Source: Cognatishimia sp. WU-CL00825
GTDB taxonomy: Bacteria > Pseudomonadota > Alphaproteobacteria > Rhodobacterales > Rhodobacteraceae
Direction: 5' to 3'
Assembly (NCBI RefSeq): GCF_040364665.1
Contig: NZ_BAABWX010000009.1
Location: 1 to 64,000 of the forward strand
Length of the DNA stretch: 64,000 nt
Positions 36,616 through 45,263 of the stretch are shown one piece after another (positions within the stretch are counted from its first letter, which is position 1; each line of letters opens with the position of its first letter). The translations under genes and the position numbers were made by a program. The notes below the pieces were generated by a model. That model saw only the letters and a list, made by a program, of their open reading frames with translations, was not told the DNA's origin and made no database searches.

Positions 36616-37948
36616 ACCTGCAAGCCAAAGCATTCTGTTGGTCGAAGACGATAGGTCAATGCGGACGTCGCTAATCGAATTGCTAGAGGCAGCCGGGTGG
36701 CGGGTTCAGGCTTTGTCTCGAGCAGAAAAAGTAGCAGATCGCTTGGTCGAATTTCAACCTGACGTGATCTTGTCAGATGTGCGCATGCCCGGCATGTCGG
36801 GGTTGGAATTGCTGGAATCGCTTACACCAGACATTTCACCACCGTTGGTTCTTATTTCTGCGCATGGCGACATTCAAATGGCGGTGCAGGCCATCAAAGA
36901 TGGGGCCTATGGCTTTGTCGAAAAACCTTATGAACCGCGGCGGCTATTGAACATACTTAAACATGCCGCCGACCAAAGCCAAATGCGCCGAACGTCTGAG
37001 CGCCTAAAGGGACGATTGCTGCAATTGTCCGGTTTGGACCGCATCCTGTTGGGAGAAAGCAAAAGTATCAAAGCTCTGCGCGAAGACATTCTTGATCTGG
37101 TCGAAACTGAAGCTCCGGTGTTTTTGCAAGGCGAGACGGGCACAGGAAAAGAACTCGTGGCGCGCGCGTTACACGATCTTGGCCCCAATCCCGACAGTCC
37201 GTTTCTGGCACTCAACTGCGCGGCGTTAACAGCTGAGACTTTCGAGACAGAGATGTTTGGTGCCCAAGGTGGGCAAGACGGGCGTCTGTTATCCGTAGAT
37301 GGCGGCACGTTATTTCTGGACGAAATCAGCAGTTGCCCCTTGCCGGTTCAAGCCCAATTGTTGCGGGTGATCGAAGACAAACAAATCCTGCCACTCGGGG
37401 CCACCAAGCCCCTACCCCTGCAATTTCGGGTGATTTCCGCAACCAACGAAAACGTAGAGAAGGCAGTGGCCGAAGGACGGTTGCGGTCCGATTTGCTATT
37501 CCGACTCAACACGTTTGCCTGCACTCTGCCAACCCTGCGCGAGCGCCGCGAAGATCTGATCTTATTGACAACTTATTTTCTTGCAGAATTTGCCACGCTT
37601 TATGAAACAGCAGCGCCCGAATTAACCCAAGACGATATTGCGGCATTGATAGCCCACGATTGGCCCGGAAATGTACGCGAACTTCGCAACGTTGCAGAGC
37701 GTCGTTTGTTGTCTGCACGGCGGGGTTCTGGGTCTATGGCTCAGGCCTTACAAACGGACCATTCGCTCGACGATGTTCCGGTGACACTGCGCGAAGCCGT
37801 GGCTGCGTTTGAACGCGAATTGATCGCCAAAGCTATCAAAGCCAATGAGGGGCGCATGGATGCCGTCGCCGAAGCTTTGGGAATTGGTCGCCGTACCCTG
37901 AACGAAAAAATCGTTAAATTGGGTCTGGATAAAGGCGCTTTATTATAG
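36608..37948 (+). CDS. dctD: NtrC-family response regulator, DctD type, lacking the GAFTGA motif
   Basis: A 446-residue regulator with receiver (about 8-122; phospho-Asp in DVILSDVRMPG), AAA+ (about 145-370) and Fis-type HTH (RMDAVAEALGIGRRTLNEKIVKLG) domains. Walker A GETGTGKE and Walker B GGTLFLDEI are intact. Around residues 215-225, however, EMFGAQGGQDGRLLSVDGG replaces the usual stretch holding GAFTGA, the loop that contacts sigma-54. This factor is therefore unlikely to work as a canonical sigma-54 activator. R. capsulatus NtrC is a known relative that lacks the loop and acts with sigma-70. The start at 36608 overlaps the kinase stop. Confidence 0.88.
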   Translation: MSEPASQSILLVEDDRSMRTSLIELLEAAGWRVQALSRAEKVADRLVEFQPDVILSDVRMPGMSGLELLESLTPDISPPLVLISAHGDIQMAVQAIKDGAYGFVEKPYEPRRLLNILKHAADQSQMRRTSERLKGRLLQLSGLDRILLGESKSIKALREDILDLVETEAPVFLQGETGTGKELVARALHDLGPNPDSPFLALNCAALTAETFETEMFGAQGGQDGRLLSVDGGTLFLDEISSCPLPVQAQLLRVIEDKQILPLGATKPLPLQFRVISATNENVEKAVAEGRLRSDLLFRLNTFACTLPTLRERREDLILLTTYFLAEFATLYETAAPELTQDDIAALIAHDWPGNVRELRNVAERRLLSARRGSGSMAQALQTDHSLDDVPVTLREAVAAFERELIAKAIKANEGRMDAVAEALGIGRRTLNEKIVKLGLDKGALL

Positions 37949-37973
37949 GTCAAAAGGGGGGCTAGAACCGCCT

Positions 37974-37987
37974 TGCGGATTTCCGCA
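37974..37987. promoter_or_regulatory. Palindrome upstream of the TRAP operon, candidate DctD site
   Basis: TGCGGATTTCCGCA is a perfect palindrome about 97 bases upstream of the dctP ATG. It resembles the upstream activator sites known for rhizobial DctD (GCGGAAATCCGC core). A partial second site, ACCGCATGCG, lies near 38000. No correctly spaced -24/-12 promoter was found between here and the ATG. Confidence 0.6.
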
Positions 37988-38083
37988 TAGGCTTCCAATT
38001 ACCGCATGCGTTTTTCTTCATAGGCAGGTTCATCGCAATAACTCATGCTGTGGCCAGACTGCATGCACATTTGGGAGGTTCAC

Positions 38084-39094
38084 ATGCGCAATCTTTTTGG
38101 AAAAACGGCTGTAACAGCTTTGGCGATCGCTTTTGCAGGCGAAGCCATGGCGACAGAATGGAATGTTTCTTTATGGGGTAAGCGCCGCGCGTTTACAGAG
38201 CACGTAGAGAAACTCGCCGAGTTGGTCAGCGCAAAAACCAACGGCGAATTTACTCTGAATATCAGCTACGGCGGCCTGTCTAAGAACCGCGAAAACCTTG
38301 ACGGAATTTCCATCGGCGCGTTTGAAATGGCGCAATTTTGTGCCGGTTATCACCGTGACAAGAACCCATCAATCACTGTCCTAGAGCTGCCTTTCCTTGG
38401 TGTTTCTTCGCTAGAACAAGAGGTTGAGTTGTCGATGGCGGTGTATAACCACCCTGCGGTACAAAAGGACCTTGGGCGTTGGAACGCAACACTGCTGATG
38501 CCGTCACCTTTGCCACAATATAACTTGGTTGGGGTTGGCGATGCACCTGCAACTTTGGCTGATTTCGAAGGCCTAAGCGTGCGCGCAACAGGTGGTATCG
38601 GGGCTGCGATGAAGACCGTTGGCGCCGTTCCAACATCGATGTCCGCAACAGAAGTTCGTCAGGCGATGGACAGTGGTGTAGTCAAAGCTGTCAGCTTTGC
38701 ACCTCACGCACATATGTCTTTTGGCACAATCGAAAACGGCAAATGGTGGACCACAAACCTGAACCCAGGCACTGTGAACTGCCCAGTTGTGGCGAACACC
38801 GATGCATTGGCTGATTTGTCTGACGCCCATCGTGATGCCCTGTTGGGATCGATCGACGAAGCGCTGGATCATTATGTGGACAGCTATAATAACAAAACGA
38901 TGTCTGCCTGGGGCCCTGCCCTAGAAGAACGCGGCATCATGGAAGTGACCTTTGCAGACGGGGAAATTGCTGCTTTCAAAGATGCTGCCGCAGCCCCAGC
39001 CGCAAGCGCTTGGATCGAGGAAAACACCTCGCGTGGGCTGCCAGCCCAAGAGCTGTATGACCTTGTGACCGGCATGATCGCAAAAGGCATGTAA
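38084..39094 (+). CDS. TRAP transporter solute-binding protein (DctP family)
   Basis: A 336-residue periplasmic binding protein; the signal peptide ends near GEAMA before TEWNV (about residue 23). Family features are HVEKLAELVSAKTNGEFTLNISYGG and FEGLSVRATGGIGAAMKTVGAVPTSMSATEVRQAMDSGVVKAVSF, which includes the substrate-anchoring arginine. GGGAGG precedes the ATG at 38084. It sits just downstream of the dctBD-like pair. The ligand is not identifiable; C4-dicarboxylates are only one possibility. Confidence 0.9.
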   Translation: MRNLFGKTAVTALAIAFAGEAMATEWNVSLWGKRRAFTEHVEKLAELVSAKTNGEFTLNISYGGLSKNRENLDGISIGAFEMAQFCAGYHRDKNPSITVLELPFLGVSSLEQEVELSMAVYNHPAVQKDLGRWNATLLMPSPLPQYNLVGVGDAPATLADFEGLSVRATGGIGAAMKTVGAVPTSMSATEVRQAMDSGVVKAVSFAPHAHMSFGTIENGKWWTTNLNPGTVNCPVVANTDALADLSDAHRDALLGSIDEALDHYVDSYNNKTMSAWGPALEERGIMEVTFADGEIAAFKDAAAAPAASAWIEENTSRGLPAQELYDLVTGMIAKGM

Positions 39095-39103
39095 TCTGAA
39101 ACT

Positions 39104-39132
39104 GATCTCTGGCGACATGTTTGCCAGAGATC
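39104..39132 (+). terminator. Hairpin between TRAP dctP and dctQ
   Basis: Perfect 10-bp arms GATCTCTGGC and GCCAGAGATC with a 9-nt loop, followed by TTCCCTTTCCC. Probably an attenuator that keeps binding-protein mRNA in excess. Confidence 0.65.
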
Positions 39133-39159
39133 TTCCCTTTCCCATGAAAGGAGATCGCC

Positions 39160-39798
39160 ATGGCTGGCGCATCTTTGGTTTTATCGGACGACAGCACCCT
39201 GTCCCGCATCGACCAATCCCTTAATAAATTCGAAAAAATTCTGGCTCTTCTCAGTGGTCTGGCGGTGTTTTCGCTTATGGTTTTGGCGGTGTTCTCTGTC
39301 AGCGGCCGAAACTTTCTGAACCAACCCCTGCCCGGTTATGTGGACTGGATCGAACAGGCAATGCCGCTGATCGCCTTTATGGGCATCTCATTTACGCAGC
39401 GCGATGGTGGGCACATTCGCATGGATATGCTGGTCGGAAAACTGCGCGGCCGCCTGCTGTATGTGGCTGAATTCTTTACGACTTTTGCGGTCCTTGTACT
39501 TATGATCCTATTGGTTTGGGGCACCTGGGCGCATTTCCAGCGCAGTTTCGACTTTGCCGCACCGATGTGGAGCCGCGACAGTTCCATGGATATCGCTCTG
39601 CCTATTTGGCCTGCTAAGTTGTTGGCACCAATCGCCTTTTCGGTCCTGTGTATTCGGCTGGTCTTACAGCTTTGGGGATATGCACGGGCATTTGCAGAAA
39701 ACACAGACACACCCGTTGCGGTGCCTTTGATTGCAGATGCTGCAACGCAGGCCGCAATGGAGGCCGAGCACGTCTCGGGCCTTGAGTCAGAGAAGTAA
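39160..39798 (+). CDS. TRAP transporter small permease (DctQ family)
   Basis: A 212-residue membrane protein with four predicted helices. The family segment RNFLNQPLPGYVDWIEQAMPLIAFMGISFTQRDGGHIRMDMLVGKLRGR places it in DctQ. AAAGGAGATC ribosome site. It lies between the binding-protein and large-permease genes; the large permease starts 10 bases downstream. Confidence 0.9.
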   Translation: MAGASLVLSDDSTLSRIDQSLNKFEKILALLSGLAVFSLMVLAVFSVSGRNFLNQPLPGYVDWIEQAMPLIAFMGISFTQRDGGHIRMDMLVGKLRGRLLYVAEFFTTFAVLVLMILLVWGTWAHFQRSFDFAAPMWSRDSSMDIALPIWPAKLLAPIAFSVLCIRLVLQLWGYARAFAENTDTPVAVPLIADAATQAAMEAEHVSGLESEK

Positions 39799-39808
39799 GG
39801 TAATAATC

Positions 39809-41209
39809 ATGGAACCTATTGAAATTGGCCTGATTGTCTCTGGCGGAATGTTGGTGATGGTCGTGCTGGGTATGCGTGTTGCTTTTGCGGCGGGTTTGGC
39901 AGGTATGATTGGCTTGATTTGGATCTTTTGGTCCAAAAAAGGCTATGATCCAGAAGACTTTAGCTGGGCTTTGACCGTCGCGGTAAAAACCGCAGGGCAA
40001 GTCCCACACTCCAAAATTTCGTCTCAGGCCCTCAGCCTGATTCCGACATTTATTCTAATCGGCTATCTGGCTTATTACGCTGGCCTCACCAAAGCGCTGT
40101 TTGAAGCAGCCAAACGTTGGTTGGCCTGGGTGCCCGGTGGCCTGGCTGTATCCACCGTCTTTGCGACCGCAGGTTTTGCTGCAGTTTCAGGGGCTTCGGT
40201 GGCAACCTCCGCGGTCTTTGCGAGGATCGCGATCCCTGAAATGTTAAAAATTGGCTATGATAAACGGTTTGCAGCAGGGGTGGTCGCTGCGGGGGGGACG
40301 CTTGCATCTTTGATCCCTCCCTCAGCGATCCTGGTAATATATGCCATCATTGTGGAACAGGACGTGGGTAAATTGCTGCTGGCGGGCTTTATTCCTGGGG
40401 CGTTTTCAGCCTTGGTCTATGGCTTGCTAATTATCGGGTTGGCACTGTCAATCAAGGGCTTTGGGCCGCCAGTCTCTGGCTTTACGTGGCGTGAAAGGTT
40501 CGCATCTTTGCCGCCTGCGCTGCCCATCCTGTTTGTTGTCGCGACGATTATTCTGTTTGTTTACAACCCTTTCGGCGGAGACGCTTGGGGGACGCCAACA
40601 GAGGGTGGCGCGATTGGGGCCTTTGTGGTCTTTCTGATGGCGCTGTATCAAGGCATGCGTTGGTCACAGCTGAAAGATGCTTTGCTGGAGACCGCAAAAC
40701 TGGCCGTGATGATCTTTACTATCATCTGGGGTGTGTTGATTTACGTGCGTTTTTTGGGCTTTGCCCAGTTGCCAGCCGCGTTTTCAGACTGGATCACCAG
40801 CCTAACAATGTCGCCCATGCTGATCTTGGTGTGCATCCTGTTGGCCTATGCGGTCTTGGGCATGTTCATGGACGCGATCGGTATGCTTTTGCTAACGTTG
40901 CCAGTGGTTTACCCAGCTGTGATGGCTTTGAACGGTGGTGAAACCGTGGCCGCCATAGACAGCTCATTTGGCATGAGTGGCCCGATGTGTGCCATTTGGT
41001 TTGGGATTTTGGTGGTGAAAATGGCAGAGTTCTGTCTGATCACACCGCCAATTGGCCTGAACTGTTTTGTGGTTGCTGGCGTGCGTGATGACCTGAGCGT
41101 GCAAGATGTGTTTAAGGGCGTGACGCCGTTCTTTATCGCTGATGCAATCACCATCGCTTTGCTTGTGGCCTTCCCGCAGATTGTGCTGTGGTTGCCATCT
41201 TTGGCCTAA
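39809..41209 (+). CDS. TRAP transporter large permease (DctM family)
   Basis: A 466-residue membrane protein with about 12 helices. Family landmarks: VLGMRVAFAAGLAGMIGLIW, GAVSGASVATSAVFARIAIPEM-like segment, AAGGTLASLIPPSAILVIYAIIVEQDVGKLLLAGFIPG and CLITPPIGLNCFVVAG. The ATG at 39809 is chosen; a longer open frame from 39731 lies inside dctQ. A terminator follows the stop. Confidence 0.9.
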   Translation: MEPIEIGLIVSGGMLVMVVLGMRVAFAAGLAGMIGLIWIFWSKKGYDPEDFSWALTVAVKTAGQVPHSKISSQALSLIPTFILIGYLAYYAGLTKALFEAAKRWLAWVPGGLAVSTVFATAGFAAVSGASVATSAVFARIAIPEMLKIGYDKRFAAGVVAAGGTLASLIPPSAILVIYAIIVEQDVGKLLLAGFIPGAFSALVYGLLIIGLALSIKGFGPPVSGFTWRERFASLPPALPILFVVATIILFVYNPFGGDAWGTPTEGGAIGAFVVFLMALYQGMRWSQLKDALLETAKLAVMIFTIIWGVLIYVRFLGFAQLPAAFSDWITSLTMSPMLILVCILLAYAVLGMFMDAIGMLLLTLPVVYPAVMALNGGETVAAIDSSFGMSGPMCAIWFGILVVKMAEFCLITPPIGLNCFVVAGVRDDLSVQDVFKGVTPFFIADAITIALLVAFPQIVLWLPSLA

Positions 41210-41281
41210 GAGCGCTCGGCGCTTTAATGTCTGGCTAATTGTACAATTTGTACGTTTCAGCCGCTGAATTGTACGATTCGA

Positions 41282-41311
41282 AAGGCCCCTGACGTGTTGG
41301 GGGCCTTTTTA
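41282..41311 (+). terminator. Terminator after the TRAP operon, overlapping the Anbu stop codon
   Basis: Stem AAGGCCCC / GGGGGCCTT around a GACGTGTT-type loop (41282-41308), followed by a run of T. The T run contains the complement of the TAA stop of the convergent Anbu gene, so the two convergent genes share this element. Confidence 0.8.
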
Positions 41312-42049
41312 CTTTTCCGGAAACTCAAATCCGGGCAGCTGACCAAAGGCGTCGCGCAGGGCGTGGCCCCAGCCTTCGGAGATTTTCTGGTAATAGGGAT
41401 CATCGTGTTCGATGCGGAAACTGCGACCAGATGTCAGGCTGTCGGTTTCATAGATTTGCACATCCAGCGGCAAATCAACACCAAGGTTCGCTTTGATGGT
41501 CGAGTCAAACGACACCATCAAAAGTTTGATCGCGTCTTCAAAGCTCATCTTGGGGTCAAAGGCCCGCACCAAAATGGGTTTGCCGTATTTGGTTTCGCCG
41601 ATTTGCAGGAAAGGCGTGTCGGGGCTGGCCTCGATAAAGTTGCCCTCGGGATAGACCAGAAACAGCCGCGGTTCGCCGTCACCCACTTGGCCGCCCACCA
41701 GCACGCTGGCGTTAAAGGCGCTGTCGGCCCGTTGACCGGCCTCGGCATGGGTGCAGATGACCTCTTTCAGAGTATCGCCCACAAGGGTCGCGACCTGAAA
41801 CATCGACTCGGCCTGCAGAATGCCGGGGTTGCGATCACCAGTGGCTTTGCTGCGTTCATCCAGCAGGCTGATCACCGATTGCGTGGTGGCCAGATTGCCC
41901 GCCGTCATCAAGGTGATGGACCGCTCGCCGGGAACGTCCCAGGAAAACATCTTGCGAAAGGTCGAGATGTTATCGACACCCGCGTTGGTGCGGGTATCGG
42001 ACATGAACACAAGGCCTTTGTGCATCATCAGGCCAACGCAATAGGTCAT
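41309..42049 (-). CDS. Anbu: proteasome-like peptidase
   Basis: A 246-residue Ntn-hydrolase, the ancestral beta-type proteasome subunit Anbu. The N-terminus MTYCVGLMMHKGLVFMSDTRTNAG is diagnostic: Thr2 becomes the nucleophile after Met removal, and Asp18 and Lys33 match the proteasome catalytic Asp and Lys. Anbu is longer than HslV and has no ATPase partner gene here. It is the last gene of a leftward cluster with a transglutaminase, an alpha-E protein and a circularly permuted ATP-grasp enzyme, the conserved Anbu neighbourhood. Its biological substrate is unknown. Confidence 0.92.
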   Translation of the reverse strand: MTYCVGLMMHKGLVFMSDTRTNAGVDNISTFRKMFSWDVPGERSITLMTAGNLATTQSVISLLDERSKATGDRNPGILQAESMFQVATLVGDTLKEVICTHAEAGQRADSAFNASVLVGGQVGDGEPRLFLVYPEGNFIEASPDTPFLQIGETKYGKPILVRAFDPKMSFEDAIKLLMVSFDSTIKANLGVDLPLDVQIYETDSLTSGRSFRIEHDDPYYQKISEGWGHALRDAFGQLPGFEFPEK

Positions 42050-42088
42050 GAGCTTTCCAACGTGTCTATTTGCGGGCTTTGAAGCAGG

Positions 42089-42907
42089 CTATTGCTGTAC
42101 TTGCAAGGCAACTTGCAGGTTTTCTATGCCATCCCCCTGACGAATACCCAATATCGGGGCTGAATCGCGGTAATCGCGCCCAGTGGCAATGCGCACATAA
42201 CGTGCGTCGGGCGAGATGCCATTGGAGACATCAAAGCCAACCCAACCCAGATCTTTGGTGTACACCTCGCACCACGCATGGGTGGCGTCTTGGTCGATGC
42301 GGTCATCCATCAGCAAATAGCCTGACACATAGCGCGCTGGAAAGCCCAGCAAACGTGCGGTCGAAATCATGATTTGCGCATGATCTTGACAGACCCCCCG
42401 CCCCGCGGCCAGCGCGTCTTCTGCCTGAGTATCGCTGGTTGTGCTGCCAATTTCATAGACCACGGCCTTGGTGATTTCAGCAGACAGCGCATGTAACAAC
42501 GCGATGTCATCAACGTCTTGTTGATAGGTCTTGATACGGGTCGCCAGTTCAGTGATCGCGGGGCCCGGTTGGGTCAACACACTGTCTTGCATAAAAAGCC
42601 ACAGCGGCGCATAGCCCCGGTGTTTGCCAATCACGCCTGCATTGTCTTCGACTTCCACCACGCCTTCGCATTGAATTTGTACTTCGGTGGCGTTCTGGTC
42701 GACTTTGACAAGTTCGGTGTGGTTCAAGAAATGATCGTCAAAAACCACCTGGCTAGTGCCCCCAGTAAAGGTGCAGTTCCACTCTAACACGGTCTGCCCA
42801 TTGCCGTTGCGCGGTGTCAGGCGCAACTGTTGCAATGCATAATGCACCGGCGTGTCATAGCGATAGGTTGTGACATGGCGGATATTTAATCGTTTTGCAT
42901 CAGCCAT
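42089..42907 (-). CDS. Transglutaminase-like cysteine protease family protein
   Basis: A 272-residue protein. The N-terminal domain begins RLNIRHVTTYRYDTPVHYALQQLRLTPR, standard for this bacterial subgroup. The core has the catalytic triad: Cys in GRGVCQDHAQIMISTARLLGFPARYVSGYL, His in DATHAWCEVY and Asp in VGFDVSNG. Such proteins are predicted peptidases or amidotransferases. The start at 42907 overlaps the alpha-E gene stop by eight bases; a longer frame to 43006 lies within that gene. Confidence 0.9.
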   Translation of the reverse strand: MADAKRLNIRHVTTYRYDTPVHYALQQLRLTPRNGNGQTVLEWNCTFTGGTSQVVFDDHFLNHTELVKVDQNATEVQIQCEGVVEVEDNAGVIGKHRGYAPLWLFMQDSVLTQPGPAITELATRIKTYQQDVDDIALLHALSAEITKAVVYEIGSTTSDTQAEDALAAGRGVCQDHAQIMISTARLLGFPARYVSGYLLMDDRIDQDATHAWCEVYTKDLGWVGFDVSNGISPDARYVRIATGRDYRDSAPILGIRQGDGIENLQVALQVQQ

Positions 42908-43847
42908 AAAACCGGAAATCCTCTTCGATGTGGCCAGCCAGCTTGGCGTTGTCGGCGATAAAACAACTGAGAACCTCGTGCAGCCCCTCTTCGAAAATCG
43001 TGTCAATCGAATGGGTCTTCAGCCGATGACACATGGCTTCGGCCTGAACCTGCGCCTCGGCGCGGTGGTTGTATTCGGTCTCCAGCAGCTCCAGGCTTTC
43101 GCCGATTTCGCGGGCGCAATGGGCCAGTGACCTGGGCATACGCGCATCCAACAGCAGGAAATTGGCGATGGTCAGCGGTGTGCTTTCGCCGCCATAAAGC
43201 CAGCGATAAGAATTGCGGGCTGAAACAGAGCGCAAGATCACTTCCCATTGGGCGTTGTCGATGGTGGTGCCGACATAGGCTGCAGAGGGCAGCAGCACAT
43301 AGTATTTCACATCCAGAATGCGCGCGGTGTTATCGGCGCGTTCGATGAAGGTTCCAAGCCGCGAAAAGGCAAAGATATCATTGCGCAGCATGGTGCCGTG
43401 CAGCGCACCGCGCACCACCGAAGTGCGAAAACGGATCTGTGTCAGCGTGTCATGCAAGCTGCGTTCGCTGACCGGTTTTGACAGCAAATCTTTCAGTAGC
43501 ATCCAACATTCATTGGTGGCTTCCCAGACTTCGGAACTGAGCGCGGTGCGTACAAGCCGCGCGTTGCTGCGGGCGGCATCGATGGCGGCCATCACACTGG
43601 ATGGGTTTTGCTTGTCGCGCAGCATGAAATTGATCACCTGCGCCGGTTCATAGCTGTCGTGTTGGGCTTGATAGGCCTGTGTCATGCCTGCAGTTGCAAT
43701 GATTGATTGCCATTCGTTTGACGACCCATCGGCGGCGCGCGTGAGGGCAATGTGCCAGCCTGCCTCCAGCAAACGTGCAGTGTTTTCGGCGCGTTCAAGA
43801 TAACGGAACATCCAGAACAGACCGCCTGCGGTTTTTCCCAGCATCAT
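42900..43847 (-). CDS. Alpha-E domain protein (DUF403)
   Basis: A 315-residue all-helical protein opening MMLGKTAGGLFWMFRYLERAENTARLLEAG, the conserved start of alpha-E domain proteins. A second repeat-like helix pair FSRLGTFIERADNTARILDVKYYVLLP occurs near residue 165. No catalytic motif is known. The domain is nearly always coded beside circularly permuted ATP-grasp and transglutaminase proteins and is thought to assist a peptide-ligating complex. It is three bases from the ATP-grasp stop. Confidence 0.9.
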   Translation of the reverse strand: MMLGKTAGGLFWMFRYLERAENTARLLEAGWHIALTRAADGSSNEWQSIIATAGMTQAYQAQHDSYEPAQVINFMLRDKQNPSSVMAAIDAARSNARLVRTALSSEVWEATNECWMLLKDLLSKPVSERSLHDTLTQIRFRTSVVRGALHGTMLRNDIFAFSRLGTFIERADNTARILDVKYYVLLPSAAYVGTTIDNAQWEVILRSVSARNSYRWLYGGESTPLTIANFLLLDARMPRSLAHCAREIGESLELLETEYNHRAEAQVQAEAMCHRLKTHSIDTIFEEGLHEVLSCFIADNAKLAGHIEEDFRFYG

Positions 43848-43850
43848 ATC

Positions 43851-45263
43851 TTAATCTCCCAGCACCCAAGTGTCTTTGGTGCCTCCGCCCTGAGACGAGT
43901 TCACCACCAGCGATCCCTTTTTCAACGCAACACGAGTCAGGCCACCGGGGGTCAGATCGATCCGGTTGGGCGACATCAGCGCAAAGGGGCGCAAATCGAC
44001 GTGGCGCGGTGCCAGTCCTGATTTGGCAAGGATGGGCACCGTCGAAAGCGCCAAGGTGGGCTGGGCGATGTAGTTGGATGGGTTCGCGCACAGTTTCTTT
44101 TCAAAGGTTGCCAGTTCTTTTTTGCTGGCAGCCGGGCCAACAAGCATGCCGTATCCACCCGAGCCATGCACCTCTTTGACCACCAGCTCTGCCAGATTAT
44201 CCAGCACATATTTCAGACTGTCAGATTCAGAACAGCGATAGGTTGGCACGTTTTTCAAAATGGCCTGTTCGCCGGTATAGAATTCGACGATGTCCGGCAT
44301 GTAAGAATACAGAGCTTTGTCATCCGCAATGCCAGTGCCGGGGGCATTGGCGATAGTGATATTGCCCGCACGATACACATCCATGATGCCCGGCACGCCC
44401 AGCATTGAATTTGGATTGAATGTAAGCGGATCAAGAAAGTCATCATCGACACGGCGATACAGCACATCAATCGATTGATAGCCCTGGGTGGTGCGCATGG
44501 CAACGCGGCCGTCTTCGACGCGCAAATCATTGCTTTCCACCAGCTCTACGCCCATTTGATCCGCCAAAAACGCATGTTCGAAATAGGCCGAATTGTGGAT
44601 ACCGGGCGTTAGCACCGCGACAATAGGTTTGGCATTTGGCGAGTCAGCCGGGGCGCAATCTGCCAGCGAGCGGCGCAACAGTGAAGGATAGGCGCTGACC
44701 GGCCGGACCTTTAGTTTGGTGAACAGTTCCGGGAACATATGCTGCATGGTTTCGCGGTTTTCCAGCATATAGCTGACACCGGACGGTGTGCGGGCATTGT
44801 CTTCGAGCACAAAGAATTCGTTTTCTCCGGTGCGCACCAGATCGGTGCCCACAATATGGGTATAGACGCCGCCCGGAGGCTTTACGCCAATCATTTCAGG
44901 CAGAAAGGCTTCGTTGCCGGCGATCAACTCGCGGGGAATACGGCCTGCGCGCAGGATTTCTTGGCGGTGATAGATATCGTGTAAAAAGGCATTGATGGCG
45001 CGTACGCGCTGTTCGATGCCCCGTTCCAACGTGCGCCATTCCTTGGCAGCGATGATCCTTGGGACAATGTCAAAGGGTATCAGACGTTCGTCTGCCTCCT
45101 CTTGTCCGTACACGTTAAAAGTAATGCCGATACGACGAAAAAAGGTCTCTGCTTCTTGGGATTTGCGCTTAAGCGCTTTTATGTCCTCTTGGCGGAACCA
45201 GTCGTAATAGGCTTCGTAAGGTTGCCGGGGCTGATCCGCGCCCGCCAACATCTCATCAAACAT
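43851..45263 (-). CDS. Circularly permuted ATP-grasp protein (DUF404/DUF407 family)
   Basis: A 470-residue circularly permuted ATP-grasp enzyme. Landmarks: FDEMLAGADQPRQPYEAYYDWF at the N-terminus, GITFNVYGQEEADERLIPFDIVPRII, GTDLVRTGENEFFVLEDNARTPSGVSYMLENRE (metal-ATP site) and LVVKEVHGSGGYGMLVGP. These enzymes are predicted to form amide or peptide bonds. The ATG at 45263 has a GGGGAA site; an ATG six codons upstream (45281) is possible. First gene of the cluster, divergent from an AsnC regulator. Confidence 0.9.
   Translation of the reverse strand: MFDEMLAGADQPRQPYEAYYDWFRQEDIKALKRKSQEAETFFRRIGITFNVYGQEEADERLIPFDIVPRIIAAKEWRTLERGIEQRVRAINAFLHDIYHRQEILRAGRIPRELIAGNEAFLPEMIGVKPPGGVYTHIVGTDLVRTGENEFFVLEDNARTPSGVSYMLENRETMQHMFPELFTKLKVRPVSAYPSLLRRSLADCAPADSPNAKPIVAVLTPGIHNSAYFEHAFLADQMGVELVESNDLRVEDGRVAMRTTQGYQSIDVLYRRVDDDFLDPLTFNPNSMLGVPGIMDVYRAGNITIANAPGTGIADDKALYSYMPDIVEFYTGEQAILKNVPTYRCSESDSLKYVLDNLAELVVKEVHGSGGYGMLVGPAASKKELATFEKKLCANPSNYIAQPTLALSTVPILAKSGLAPRHVDLRPFALMSPNRIDLTPGGLTRVALKKGSLVVNSSQGGGTKDTWVLGD

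Noticed and set aside
38048..38066. Possible sigma-54 promoter TGGCCAG...TGC before the TRAP operon
   Set aside because: The GG-to-GC spacing is 11 rather than the required 10 bases.
41237..41280. Repeated AATTGTAC elements downstream of dctM
   Set aside because: They lie between two convergent gene ends, so an operator role is unlikely; treated as chance AT-rich repeats.
41294..42082. 262-codon plus-strand frame opposite Anbu
   Set aside because: It mirrors the Anbu gene, has no family features, and begins at the terminator of the TRAP operon.
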